A stretch of 9,581 nt of DNA from Campylobacteraceae bacterium (GCA_019162915.1 JAFLKZ010000031.1:1-9581), one strand, 5' to 3'; positions 1 to 5,645 are shown, counted from the first letter of the stretch. Numbers and translations are program-made. The notes: a model not told the origin generated them from the sequence alone.

Positions 1-1
1 G

Positions 2-91
2 CAGTTTTTAGACAGAGTGGGAATTTTGTTGATTACCCATGATAAACATTTAGCTTCGTGGTGTAGCGATAGGGTTGTGGAGTTGAAATAA
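2..91 (+). CDS. ABC transporter ATPase, C-terminal 29 codons only (5' end outside window)
   Basis: Frame 2 reads through to a TAA at 89-91 and encodes a piece containing LLITHDKHLA and then SDRVVELK. The ITHD tetrapeptide after a run of hydrophobic residues is the H-loop (switch) of ABC ATPase domains, followed by the usual DRV.EL segment near the end of the domain. The Walker and signature motifs lie outside the window, so the substrate cannot be told. The protein ends almost directly after the nucleotide-binding domain, as in compact stand-alone ATPase subunits. Its last 14 codons overlap the 3' end of mcrC on the other strand. The family call is fairly safe from the H-loop context; the subfamily is unknown. 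Confidence 0.7.
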   Translation, partial: QFLDRVGILLITHDKHLASWCSDRVVELK

Positions 92-1318
92 TTCAGCATG
101 TAATAAATCAAAAAATATTACGTGAAGTTTCAGTTTTTGTTCGTTATCAAAACAATATCCTTTTTCTTCCAAGTTCTTTTCTTCCATAGGTTTAGGATAG
201 ATAAGATACATTTTTTCACACGCCAAGTCCGTGCAATGGTATTTTTTACCATATGCAAAGAGTTGGTACATATCACTTTGCGAAACACCTTGATGTGTCT
301 TTCCCTCGTCCAATACTTTCCATTTTGTATCCGCTATGACAATCTCTTGTTCTTTCCGCATGACGATATCAGGTTTAAGTTGGAATTTGCCTTTTTGACA
401 CTGCTCACCATACGCCAAATGATGTTTTTTATCTTGCAGTGAAATGTCCCACTCCTTGCAATTCTTTTTCAACCAGTGCCCAACATAACTCTCAAAAAGA
501 AGATTCATATCAAACAAGAGTGCAAAGGCGATATCGTTGCCTTTATAGGGACTAAAAGAGTTTTCTAGCAAAAAGGTTTTACACCACAAAAGCACTTGTT
601 CGTAGTCTTTCATTTGGCGATTAGGCTTTACATGTAAAAAATCATTTTTGATATCCATGCACGGTGTTATCTCATCAAAAACAAATAAAAACTCTCGGAT
701 ACGCTGTTGATTGGAACTAAGTTTTGATTTTTTATAGAGGTATTGGAGCGTGGTTTTGATGAGTCTATTTTCTATTCTATCGCTCAAAAATTCTTGATAT
801 TCTACATAAAAACGCTCTTTATGGATGTAGTTTTGTTTTATCTGCTCACCCACTTTGAGTTTACCTTTTAAGAAGTTGAGATTTTCTTCTTTAGTAATGT
901 AGTCACTTTTGATGCCTTTTTGTATAAGTTTGGCAACTTCCTCCAAAAACATCGTGATAAATATCTCTAAAAGTGGCATTTCTGAACTTTGAAGATGCGC
1001 CAAATTGAAGTTTTTAAAAGGTGAATCTTTAAGAGTTTTAAGCATTTTTATGAGAATATTTTTAGATTCTTTGTCATCCCCATGACTTATTTTTGGCAAT
1101 ATCTCAATGGTCGTGCCATCTTTAGTTTGGATGAGCCCAACATAGTTTTGTGCTTGAAGTACTTTGCCATAAGGTTTTTTGGTGGTGAGTTTTAAGTATT
1201 GCGCTGTTTTTTCATTGTCCAATACAAATTTTTCAATCGCACTAAAAGTCTCAGGCTTCACATAGTGTTCTTTGCCCTCACTTTTACATTGAAGAAATTC
1301 GTACTCTTTTAATATCAT
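50..1318 (-). CDS. mcrC: McrC-family PD-(D/E)xK nuclease subunit (5-methylcytosine-dependent restriction), apparently intact but without a complete McrB
   Basis: This 422-residue protein looks like McrC, the nuclease subunit of McrBC-type restriction, which cleaves modified DNA when driven by the McrB AAA+ GTPase. The N-terminal half has the family's mixed architecture (about residues 1-130: GLIQTKDGTTIEILPKI, then MLKTL). The C-terminal nuclease core shows KPDIV (D317), a strand, and IADTKWK (D330, K332), followed by SDMYQLFAYGKKY near 348-360. The 13-residue D-to-D spacing and DxK match the catalytic set known from E. coli McrC. The ATG overlaps the TGA of the mcrB remnant in an ATGA arrangement, the normal coupling in mcrBC operons, and has no good Shine-Dalgarno of its own. 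The 3' end overlaps a convergent ABC ATPase gene by 42 nt. Nuclease function is plausible, but with McrB truncated it may be idle, decaying or reused. Confidence 0.88.
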   Translation of the reverse strand: MILKEYEFLQCKSEGKEHYVKPETFSAIEKFVLDNEKTAQYLKLTTKKPYGKVLQAQNYVGLIQTKDGTTIEILPKISHGDDKESKNILIKMLKTLKDSPFKNFNLAHLQSSEMPLLEIFITMFLEEVAKLIQKGIKSDYITKEENLNFLKGKLKVGEQIKQNYIHKERFYVEYQEFLSDRIENRLIKTTLQYLYKKSKLSSNQQRIREFLFVFDEITPCMDIKNDFLHVKPNRQMKDYEQVLLWCKTFLLENSFSPYKGNDIAFALLFDMNLLFESYVGHWLKKNCKEWDISLQDKKHHLAYGEQCQKGKFQLKPDIVMRKEQEIVIADTKWKVLDEGKTHQGVSQSDMYQLFAYGKKYHCTDLACEKMYLIYPKPMEEKNLEEKGYCFDNEQKLKLHVIFFDLLHAELFQLHNPIATPRS

Positions 1319-1530
1319 TTTTCAAACTTACTAAAATCAAACGCTTCTTTTATCGCATAGACAAACTTTTCATCTTCAATGTAATCACTCTCTTTGATTA
1401 TTTCATCATCAAAGATATCTGAGCTTATCTCCATTTTTTCGATAAACCCACGACCCAAAACCATCAATATCTTTTCCCAATCATCGTAAAAATACTCTTG
1501 AGGGAAATAGGGACAGGCTACTTTTTTAAA
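1315..1530 (-). pseudogene. mcrB: mcrB remnant: C-terminal ~71 codons of the McrB AAA+ GTPase
   Basis: Between the hepT1 stop and mcrC one minus-strand frame stays open for 71 codons and ends at TGA 1317-1315, overlapping the mcrC ATG as ATGA. It encodes CPYFPQEYFYDDWEKILMVL, then an acidic stretch and the end KEAFDFSKFEK. The EYFYDDWEKI.LVLG pattern is typical of the extreme C-terminus of McrB-type AAA+ proteins, from memory of the family. Everything upstream (DNA-binding domain, Walker A and B, the NTxD motif) is missing: an in-frame TAG at 1533-1531 closes the frame beside the hepT1 stop. The first ATG in it is at 1464-1462, with no strong ribosome site. It is best read as a 5'-deleted mcrB, though a short coupled peptide could still be translated. 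Confidence 0.72.
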
Positions 1531-1891
1531 CTAAACCTTTCAATTTCACTATTTTCTGCTCTAATTCTTTCAATTCGCTACCACAAATATCAAACACAAT
1601 TTCTGCATCAATTGCCACATAATGGTGAGAAATAAAATCGCGTGTCTTGATAATTTCACTCCAATAGGTCTCATCAGCTACTTTTAATAACAGTTCTTTT
1701 TCTCGTTTCATCAGATTTTTGAGTGCCTCGCCAATCGATTGGAGGCGCATAGCGATAGCATCAAGTTTTTCAAGCCCAACATCATTTTGTAAAAAATCAT
1801 CACTTGAATGGATGCTTTGAAAGCGTCTTTGAACAAGCTGTAAACTCTCAAAGATAAAGTCTAGAAGCTCCTTGGTTGTTGCTTTATCCAT
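1526..1891 (-). CDS. hepT: HepT-like HEPN-domain RNase toxin (DUF86 family), pair 1
   Basis: This is a 121-residue, mostly helical HEPN protein of the HepT/DUF86 family, the toxin half of MntA-HepT toxin-antitoxin modules; such proteins act as ribonucleases. The diagnostic Rx4HxY motif is present as RDFISHHY (R84, H89, Y91), and the family's IGEAL segment is at 53-57. In characterised pairs the motif tyrosine is AMPylated by the partner nucleotidyltransferase, which silences the toxin. The frame stays open to an ATG at 1927, but the start at 1891 is chosen because AAGGAAG lies 6 nt upstream and because it then overlaps the mntA1 stop by 8 nt (ATGGATAA), the same junction as in pair 2. The TAA sits at the broken edge of mcrB. 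The family call is solid; the RNA target is unknown. Confidence 0.87.
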   Translation of the reverse strand: MDKATTKELLDFIFESLQLVQRRFQSIHSSDDFLQNDVGLEKLDAIAMRLQSIGEALKNLMKREKELLLKVADETYWSEIIKTRDFISHHYVAIDAEIVFDICGSELKELEQKIVKLKGLV

Positions 1892-2201
1892 AAATGACTT
1901 CCTTTTGGATTTGCTCAAAAATAGCACCTTTACTTTGAGCGTGCTTGTGCAATAAATCTATTTTTCGATGGTATAGATTTTCAAGATATACCCAAAGCCC
2001 AGCGATATTTCGGAATGTTTTATGTTTAAACTCGACATAAATGTCGATGTCGCTTTGTGTGTTTTGTGTATCTTTAGCATAACTTCCAAAAAGACCAATT
2101 TTATCAACTTCATAGGTTTTTTGTAAAAATTCTTTATGCTCACGCAAAATTGCTAGAATATCATCTTTTTTAAAAGCTTTTATTTCGGATTGATGCGTCA
2201 T
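1884..2201 (-). CDS. mntA: MntA-like minimal nucleotidyltransferase antitoxin, pair 1
   Basis: This 105-residue single-domain nucleotidyltransferase is the predicted antitoxin of hepT1. It carries the MNT signature GSx10DxD (G39-S40, then D51-I52-D53) preceded by GLF, and a third acidic residue in KIDLL (D82); these three aspartates bind the metal ions used for nucleotidyl transfer. In known MntA-HepT pairs the antitoxin transfers AMP to the toxin's motif tyrosine. The frame is open up to 2282, but the ATG at 2201 is preferred: TCCTCT on the plus strand (AGAGGA on the coding strand) lies 5 nt upstream, and the predicted TACAAT promoter at 2243-2238 would place transcription start inside the longer reading. 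Its stop overlaps the hepT1 start. Active-site residues look intact. Confidence 0.87.
   Translation of the reverse strand: MTHQSEIKAFKKDDILAILREHKEFLQKTYEVDKIGLFGSYAKDTQNTQSDIDIYVEFKHKTFRNIAGLWVYLENLYHRKIDLLHKHAQSKGAIFEQIQKEVIYG
1898..1904 (-). promoter_or_regulatory. Shine-Dalgarno that fixes the hepT1 start
   Basis: AAGGAAG on the coding strand, 6 nt before the ATG at 1891. The alternative in-frame ATG at 1927 lies deep inside mntA1 and would add 12 poorly conserved residues; this site supports the shorter product. Confidence 0.7.
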
Positions 2202-2206
2202 GATTT

Positions 2207-2212
2207 TCCTCT
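2207..2212 (-). promoter_or_regulatory. Shine-Dalgarno that fixes the mntA1 start
   Basis: AGAGGA on the coding strand, 5 nt before the ATG at 2201. It argues against the longer in-frame start at 2282, which lies in the centre of a palindrome and upstream of the predicted promoter. Confidence 0.65.
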
Positions 2213-2237
2213 TATTACTCACTTTAAATATAGATTT

Positions 2238-2243
2238 ATTGTA
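2238..2243 (-). promoter_or_regulatory. Predicted -10 box of the mntA1-hepT1-mcrC transcript
   Basis: On the minus strand TACAAT is preceded by GG and a T6 run (TTTTTTGGTACAAT), a good fit to the Campylobacterota sigma-70 -10 pattern gnTAnaAT, where a T-rich stretch takes the place of a -35 box. It lies 36 nt upstream of the mntA1 ATG, which leaves room for a leader containing the AGAGGA ribosome site. No better promoter is seen between here and mcrC. Confidence 0.5.
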
Positions 2244-2272
2244 CCAAAAAAGCATATAACTTTTGCTCATTT

Positions 2273-2290
2273 TCTTTAACATGTTAAAGA
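2273..2290. repeat. Perfect 18-bp palindrome upstream of the mntA1 promoter (candidate operator)
   Basis: TCTTTAACATGTTAAAGA is a perfect 9+9 palindrome lying about 30 bp upstream of the -10 box of mntA1. Its size and place suit a dimeric regulator site, but no regulator gene is present nearby. It resembles, without being identical to, the TCTTTACATGTAAAGA palindrome at 3185-3200. Confidence 0.5.
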
Positions 2291-2307
2291 TATATGGAAA
2301 ATGGTGA

Positions 2308-2346
2308 TAGGCTAGGAATAAAAAGTGTTGGGGCTAAACTTTTAAC
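2308..2346. repeat. Module-boundary repeat, copy 1
   Basis: TAGGCTAG (2308-2315), 17 bp, then GCTAAACTTTTAAC (2333-2346). The same two blocks in the same order and orientation, 20 bp apart, recur at 3115-3156. In this copy the second block contains the final codons and stop of hepT2 (coding strand GTTAAAAGTTTAGC, where GTT TAG is Val-stop). The two copies bracket the mntA2-hepT2 module. Confidence 0.55.
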
Positions 2347-2762
2347 GCTTTCAAATACATCAAATCTTCATAATAGTCACTTTTCAATGCTTCAACAATA
2401 CATTCATGAGCATTTTCTATACGAGGTAACATTTCAATGAGTGCTGTTTTTAACTTGGGTAAATAGTTTTGCAAGATACTCCAAACGATTCCCTCATCGA
2501 CTCCTCTGTAATTATGCGCTATCTTATCTCTCATGGCAGAAAGATTTTTCCAATTTAGCATATTTGGGTCTTTCAAGTCCTCGTCGATTTTTTTATTTTC
2601 TTCTCCAATAGCAATGAGTAAATTGACCGTAGCATTAAAATTGAGCTGTTTGTTGGCATGATAAAATGTATGTTCATCGTTAAATTTATTTGAATACAAA
2701 AAGATTTTTTCAATGGCTTCAAGAATCGTAAGCACATAAAGCATATTTTTTGAATTAAACAT
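2334..2762 (-). CDS. hepT: HepT-like HEPN-domain RNase toxin (DUF86 family), pair 2
   Basis: This 142-residue HEPN protein is the predicted toxin of pair 2. The Rx4HxY catalytic motif is RDKIAHNY (R78, H83, Y85), preceded by LNWKNLSAM, the usual DUF86 lead-in W..I..MR. The AIGE segment at 51-54 matches the family's IGE block. It differs clearly from hepT1, with a longer C-terminal tail (about residues 115-142, ending YLKALKV), so the two pairs are not recent copies of each other. The ATG at 2762 is chosen over an in-frame ATG at 2783 because it gives an 8-nt overlap with the mntA2 stop (ATGTTTAA), matching pair 1; the ribosome site is weak (GTGAGATGG), implying translational coupling. An ATG at 2744 is also possible but lacks a ribosome site. 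Confidence 0.85.
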   Translation of the reverse strand: MFNSKNMLYVLTILEAIEKIFLYSNKFNDEHTFYHANKQLNFNATVNLLIAIGEENKKIDEDLKDPNMLNWKNLSAMRDKIAHNYRGVDEGIVWSILQNYLPKLKTALIEMLPRIENAHECIVEALKSDYYEDLMYLKALKV

Positions 2763-3051
2763 AAACCATCTCACTTTGAGCATGCAATTTTACAAGTGGA
2801 TTGAGCTTTTTTGCATTCACCAAATCAATCTCTTTGCCTAGAAGTTTTTTTAGTTCTGCTTCAAATTCCAAGTACATATCAAAATCCATAGAAGCGTTTG
2901 AGCGCAGCATATAAAGTATATCGACATCACTTGTTGGAGTCGCTTCACCTCTTGCGAAAGAGCCAAATAAAGCCAATGTTTCAAGAGGATATTTTTGCAA
3001 AAAATAGGCCTTGTGAGATTTTAAAAGTGATAATACATTTTTCTGTTGCAT
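2755..3051 (-). CDS. mntA: MntA-like minimal nucleotidyltransferase antitoxin, pair 2
   Basis: This 98-residue minimal nucleotidyltransferase is the predicted antitoxin of hepT2. GSFARGEATPTSDVD gives the full GSx10DxD signature (G30-S31, D42, D44), and KEIDLV supplies the third aspartate (D76). The RGE.T..SD form is the commonest one in this family. The ATG at 3051 has GGGAGA about 5 nt upstream and a TATAAT box 34 nt further up, so the start is well supported. It overlaps hepT2 by 8 nt, consistent with antitoxin-first translation in a bicistronic module. By analogy with characterised pairs it would AMPylate Tyr85 of hepT2; whether it also acts on hepT1 cannot be judged from sequence. Confidence 0.88.
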   Translation of the reverse strand: MQQKNVLSLLKSHKAYFLQKYPLETLALFGSFARGEATPTSDVDILYMLRSNASMDFDMYLEFEAELKKLLGKEIDLVNAKKLNPLVKLHAQSEMVYV

Positions 3052-3084
3052 TTTTATCTCCCAAATGATAAATCTTTAATTTGT

Positions 3085-3090
3085 ATTATA
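3085..3090 (-). promoter_or_regulatory. Predicted -10 box of mntA2-hepT2
   Basis: Consensus TATAAT on the minus strand (context TTTAGTATAATAC), 34 nt upstream of the mntA2 ATG. Upstream sequence is AT-rich with no convincing -35 box, as is usual in Campylobacterota. Confidence 0.6.
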
Positions 3091-3114
3091 CTAAATTTCA
3101 ATTTACTTCAACAC

Positions 3115-3156
3115 TAGGCTAGATATTTATATTAAAAGGGGAGCTAAACTTTTAAC
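3115..3156. repeat. Module-boundary repeat, copy 2
   Basis: TAGGCTAG (3115-3122), 20 bp, then GCTAAACTTTTAAC (3143-3156), matching 2308-2346 in order and orientation, about 807-810 bp away. Here it lies in non-coding DNA between the DAHP synthase stop and mntA2, although its second block would read as LKV-stop on the minus strand, like the end of hepT2. It may be a trace of a further lost hepT-type module or a recombination site. Confidence 0.55.
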
Positions 3157-3184
3157 TTTTTCTATCGAAATATTCTATCTTTAG

Positions 3185-3222
3185 TCTTTACATGTAAAGA
3201 TTTTCACCCTTACATGTAAAGA
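3185..3222. repeat. Paired TTACATGTAAAGA repeats downstream of the DAHP synthase gene
   Basis: TTACATGTAAAGA occurs at 3188-3200 and again at 3210-3222. The first copy sits in a perfect 16-bp palindrome, TCTTTACATGTAAAGA (3185-3200). Because the core is self-complementary, minus-strand RNA could also fold a 13-bp stem between 3222-3210 and 3197-3185 with a 12-nt loop. It starts 12 nt past the DAHP synthase stop, so it may end or protect that transcript, but there is no U-tract after the stem, so a classic intrinsic terminator is not supported. Confidence 0.5.
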
Positions 3223-3234
3223 ATTTTGTAGTGA

Positions 3235-4596
3235 TTAACTAAGGCGTCTTTGACGTGCGGCTTTGAGGGAATCGGCTATTAAAAATGCGAGTTCTAATGC
3301 TTGGTTAGCGTTAAGTCTTGGGTCACATTGGGTGTGGTAGCGTGCTGCTAAATTTTCTTCTGTGATGTCTTGTGCGCCACCCATACATTCGGTGACATCT
3401 TGTCCTGTCATTTCTAAGTGAACGCCACCTGGGTAAGTGCCCTCTTCTTCGTGAACTTTAAAAAAGCCTTTGACTTCCCTTAGAACTTCATCAAAGGTTC
3501 TTGTTTTGTAGTTGTTAGATGTTTTGATGGTGTTACCGTGCATCGGATCGATGCTCCATAGCACTTCTTTTCCTGCTTCTTTGACAGCACGAACGAGTTT
3601 TGGAAATTCGCTTTCTATCTTACTTGCACCCATTCTTACGATGATGTTGAGTCGTCCTGGTTCATTCGCAGGATTGAGTTTATTAATCAGTTTCATGAGT
3701 CCCTCAGCGGTCATCGTAGGTCCAGCTTTAATGCCGATAGGATTTTTAACCCCTGCTAAAAACTCAACATGGGCTTCATCGACTTCTCTGGTTCTATCGC
3801 CTATCCACAACATATGCGCCGAACAATCATACCAATCACCCGTCAAACTATCTTGTCTTGTGAGGGCTTCCTCATAATTAAGTAATAACGCTTCATGTGA
3901 AGTATAAACCACCGTTTCATTGATGCTTGGTGTGTTGGATGATGTGATGCCACACGCTTCCATAAAGGCTAGTGTTTCAGAAATTCGCTCACAAAGGTGC
4001 TCATATCTCTCGCCCAATGGACTCTCCGATACAAATCCTAGTGTCCATTTATGGACTTGATGCAAGTCTGCTAAACCACCTCTTGAAAAGGCACGAAGAA
4101 GGTTCATCGTTGCGGCTGATTGGTTGTAGGCTTTGAGCATACGCTTTGGATTTGGCATTCTTGCTTCTTCTGTAAACTCGTTGTCATTAACGATGTCACC
4201 ACGATAACTTGGTAAGCTCACGCCATCCATTTCTTCAAAGTCTGTTGAGCGTGGTTTAGCAAATTGACCTGCAAGGCGACCTACTTTAACGATAGGACAA
4301 CCCCCTGCAAAAGTTAAAACAACTGCCATTTGAAGCATGACTTTAAACATATCTCTGATGTTGATGGCATTAAATTCTGCAAAACTCTCCGCACAATCGC
4401 CACCTTGTAATAAAAAGGCTTTGCCTGCTACAACGTCTGCCAAACTTGCTTTAAGTTGTCTCACTTCTCCTGCAAATACGAGAGGTGGATACTTACTTAG
4501 TTCAAACTCTACACTTTTTAAACTCTCTTGATTGGTGTAAGTTGGTTGTTGTCTGATGGGTTTTTCTCTCCAAGATGAACGCGTCCAAGAACTCAT
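3235..4596 (-). CDS. 3-deoxy-7-phosphoheptulonate (DAHP) synthase, class II
   Basis: This enzyme condenses phosphoenolpyruvate with erythrose 4-phosphate in the cytoplasm, the first step of the shikimate pathway to aromatic amino acids. At 453 residues it has the full length of the class II (plant/actinobacterial) type, not the shorter E. coli AroF/G/H type. The metal ligands of the class are all visible: C68 in GGDCAES, H353 in MHGN, E395 in HLEMTG and D425 in QCDPRLN. The class II blocks VGRLAGQFAKPRS and LPSYRGD are also present. The start has AAAGG about 7 nt upstream on the coding strand. It is transcribed away from rarD and ends 183 bp before mntA2. This is an ordinary core gene; naming varies between genomes, so no symbol is given. 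Confidence 0.97.
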   Translation of the reverse strand: MSSWTRSSWREKPIRQQPTYTNQESLKSVEFELSKYPPLVFAGEVRQLKASLADVVAGKAFLLQGGDCAESFAEFNAINIRDMFKVMLQMAVVLTFAGGCPIVKVGRLAGQFAKPRSTDFEEMDGVSLPSYRGDIVNDNEFTEEARMPNPKRMLKAYNQSAATMNLLRAFSRGGLADLHQVHKWTLGFVSESPLGERYEHLCERISETLAFMEACGITSSNTPSINETVVYTSHEALLLNYEEALTRQDSLTGDWYDCSAHMLWIGDRTREVDEAHVEFLAGVKNPIGIKAGPTMTAEGLMKLINKLNPANEPGRLNIIVRMGASKIESEFPKLVRAVKEAGKEVLWSIDPMHGNTIKTSNNYKTRTFDEVLREVKGFFKVHEEEGTYPGGVHLEMTGQDVTECMGGAQDITEENLAARYHTQCDPRLNANQALELAFLIADSLKAARQRRLS

Positions 4597-4617
4597 GAAA
4601 TGACCTTTATTTTAGAT

Positions 4618-4623
4618 ATAGTA
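4618..4623 (-). promoter_or_regulatory. Tentative -10 box of the DAHP synthase gene
   Basis: TACTAT on the minus strand, about 21 nt upstream of the ATG at 4596. The TAAAAT at 4614-4609 is a better match but too close to the start to leave a ribosome site, so this one is preferred. Weak evidence. Confidence 0.3.
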
Positions 4624-4647
4624 AGAGTGTTTTAACATAAATATCAT

Positions 4648-4653
4648 TACAAT
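4648..4653 (+). promoter_or_regulatory. Tentative -10 box of rarD
   Basis: TACAAT in the 77-bp divergent spacer, 20 nt before the GTG start of rarD. No -35 box is apparent. Overlap with the opposing promoter region is possible given the short spacer. Confidence 0.4.
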
Positions 4654-4673
4654 GTCCTAAAAAAGTTGGCTTA

Positions 4674-5576
4674 GTGAAAAATTTATCGGAAGAAGTACAG
4701 GGTTATATCTATGCTATTTTGGCATTTGTATTTTGGGGACTAATCCCTATTTATTTTAAGCTTATTAGTACCGTTTCACCTTTGGAAGTACTAGCACATC
4801 GCATTATATGGTCAGTTGTATTGCTCTTTGGCATTGTCATTTTTAGCAAGCAATTTGGTGCATTTAAACTCCTAGTAAAAGATTTTCATAAAATAAAATA
4901 TTTAATCCTCTCTGCGCTTTTAGTATCAACAAACTGGCTCGTTTTTATCTGGGCGGTCAGTCATAATATGCTCACAGAAGCAAGTTTAGGCTATTACATC
5001 AATCCGCTTGTTAGTATCGCATTAGGAATTATTTTTTTCAAAGATAGACCTAGAAGATGGCAACAAGTGGCGATTGCATTAGCTTTTATCGCGATTGTTT
5101 ATCAAGTGGTTGCGATTGGTTCTTTACCTATCGTCTCACTCGCTTTAGCTTTTAGTTTTGCATTTTATGGGCTTATCCGTAAAAAGGTAAATTTGCCCTC
5201 CGTTACGGGACTCTATATAGAAACGCTTATCCTTTTTCCGCTTGCCATTTTGTATTTTATATTTCTTGTTTCTAATGGTCAAAATGCGTTTGTGTTTCCC
5301 TTTGATGGTGTTTCTTATCTTCTTCTTTTAGCAGGTATCGTCACGGTTATACCGCTTCTTTGGTTTAATGCAGCTGCGACAAAGATATCACTTCTTCATA
5401 TAGGTTTTTTTCAGTATATTGGACCAACCGTTTCATTTTTATTAGCAATTTTTGTTTATGACGAAGTGCTTGGACGAGAAAAGCTTATTACTTTTGTCAT
5501 GATATGGATAGCGCTTTTAATTTTTAGTTTAGATGCTTATTTTGGTAAAAAAGATAGGGATTCTACACAAAAATAA
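4674..5576 (+). CDS. rarD: RarD-type DMT/EamA-family inner-membrane permease
   Basis: This 300-residue integral membrane protein has about ten predicted hydrophobic helices arranged as two five-helix EamA repeats. The N-terminal block FVFWGLIPIYFK, then PLEVLAHRIIWS is the hallmark of the RarD group within the drug/metabolite transporter superfamily, and LLWFNAAATKISLLHIGFFQYIGP in the second half also fits, given here in family terms as the WFN..A....S...G..QYI.P pattern. The substrate of RarD proteins is not firmly established, although E. coli rarD was first named from a chloramphenicol-sensitivity context. The start is GTG with only a weak ribosome site; no in-frame ATG precedes the first helix. 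It runs divergently from the DAHP synthase gene and is separated from aapJ by about 100 bp with its own promoter, so it is probably monocistronic. Confidence 0.88.
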   Translation: MKNLSEEVQGYIYAILAFVFWGLIPIYFKLISTVSPLEVLAHRIIWSVVLLFGIVIFSKQFGAFKLLVKDFHKIKYLILSALLVSTNWLVFIWAVSHNMLTEASLGYYINPLVSIALGIIFFKDRPRRWQQVAIALAFIAIVYQVVAIGSLPIVSLALAFSFAFYGLIRKKVNLPSVTGLYIETLILFPLAILYFIFLVSNGQNAFVFPFDGVSYLLLLAGIVTVIPLLWFNAAATKISLLHIGFFQYIGPTVSFLLAIFVYDEVLGREKLITFVMIWIALLIFSLDAYFGKKDRDSTQK

Positions 5577-5615
5577 CAATAATGTCTCTTTTTGATGAAT
5601 AATTAAGCAATGTTT

Positions 5616-5645
5616 TTGCAAAAAAATCAATTTTAATGATAGAAT
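5616..5645 (+). promoter_or_regulatory. Predicted promoter of the aapJQMP operon
   Basis: TAGAAT at 5640-5645 fits the -10 pattern, with a partial -35 match TTGCAA at 5616-5621 (18-bp spacing) and an A7 run between them. It lies about 30 nt upstream of the aapJ ATG. Confidence 0.45.

Noticed and set aside
122..442. Plus-strand open frame of 106 codons
   Set aside because: Lies entirely antisense to mcrC, with low-complexity Phe/Leu-rich translation and no ribosome site; a shadow.
1884..2282. Longer mntA1 start at 2282 and longer hepT1 start at 1927
   Set aside because: Neither has a ribosome site; both add unconserved residues, and better-placed ATGs with good Shine-Dalgarno sites exist downstream.
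3512..3877. Plus-strand open frames inside the DAHP synthase gene (also 4337-4531)
   Set aside because: Antisense shadows of a strongly conserved enzyme.
5613..5627. A7 tract in the aapJ promoter spacer as a phase-variable repeat
   Set aside because: Too short, and such A runs are common in this base composition; no poly-G or longer tract is seen anywhere in the window.
5577..5640. Intrinsic terminator after rarD (GCAATG...TTTTTGCAAAAA)
   Set aside because: Only a 4-bp or pure A/T stem can form and no proper U-tract follows on the coding strand.
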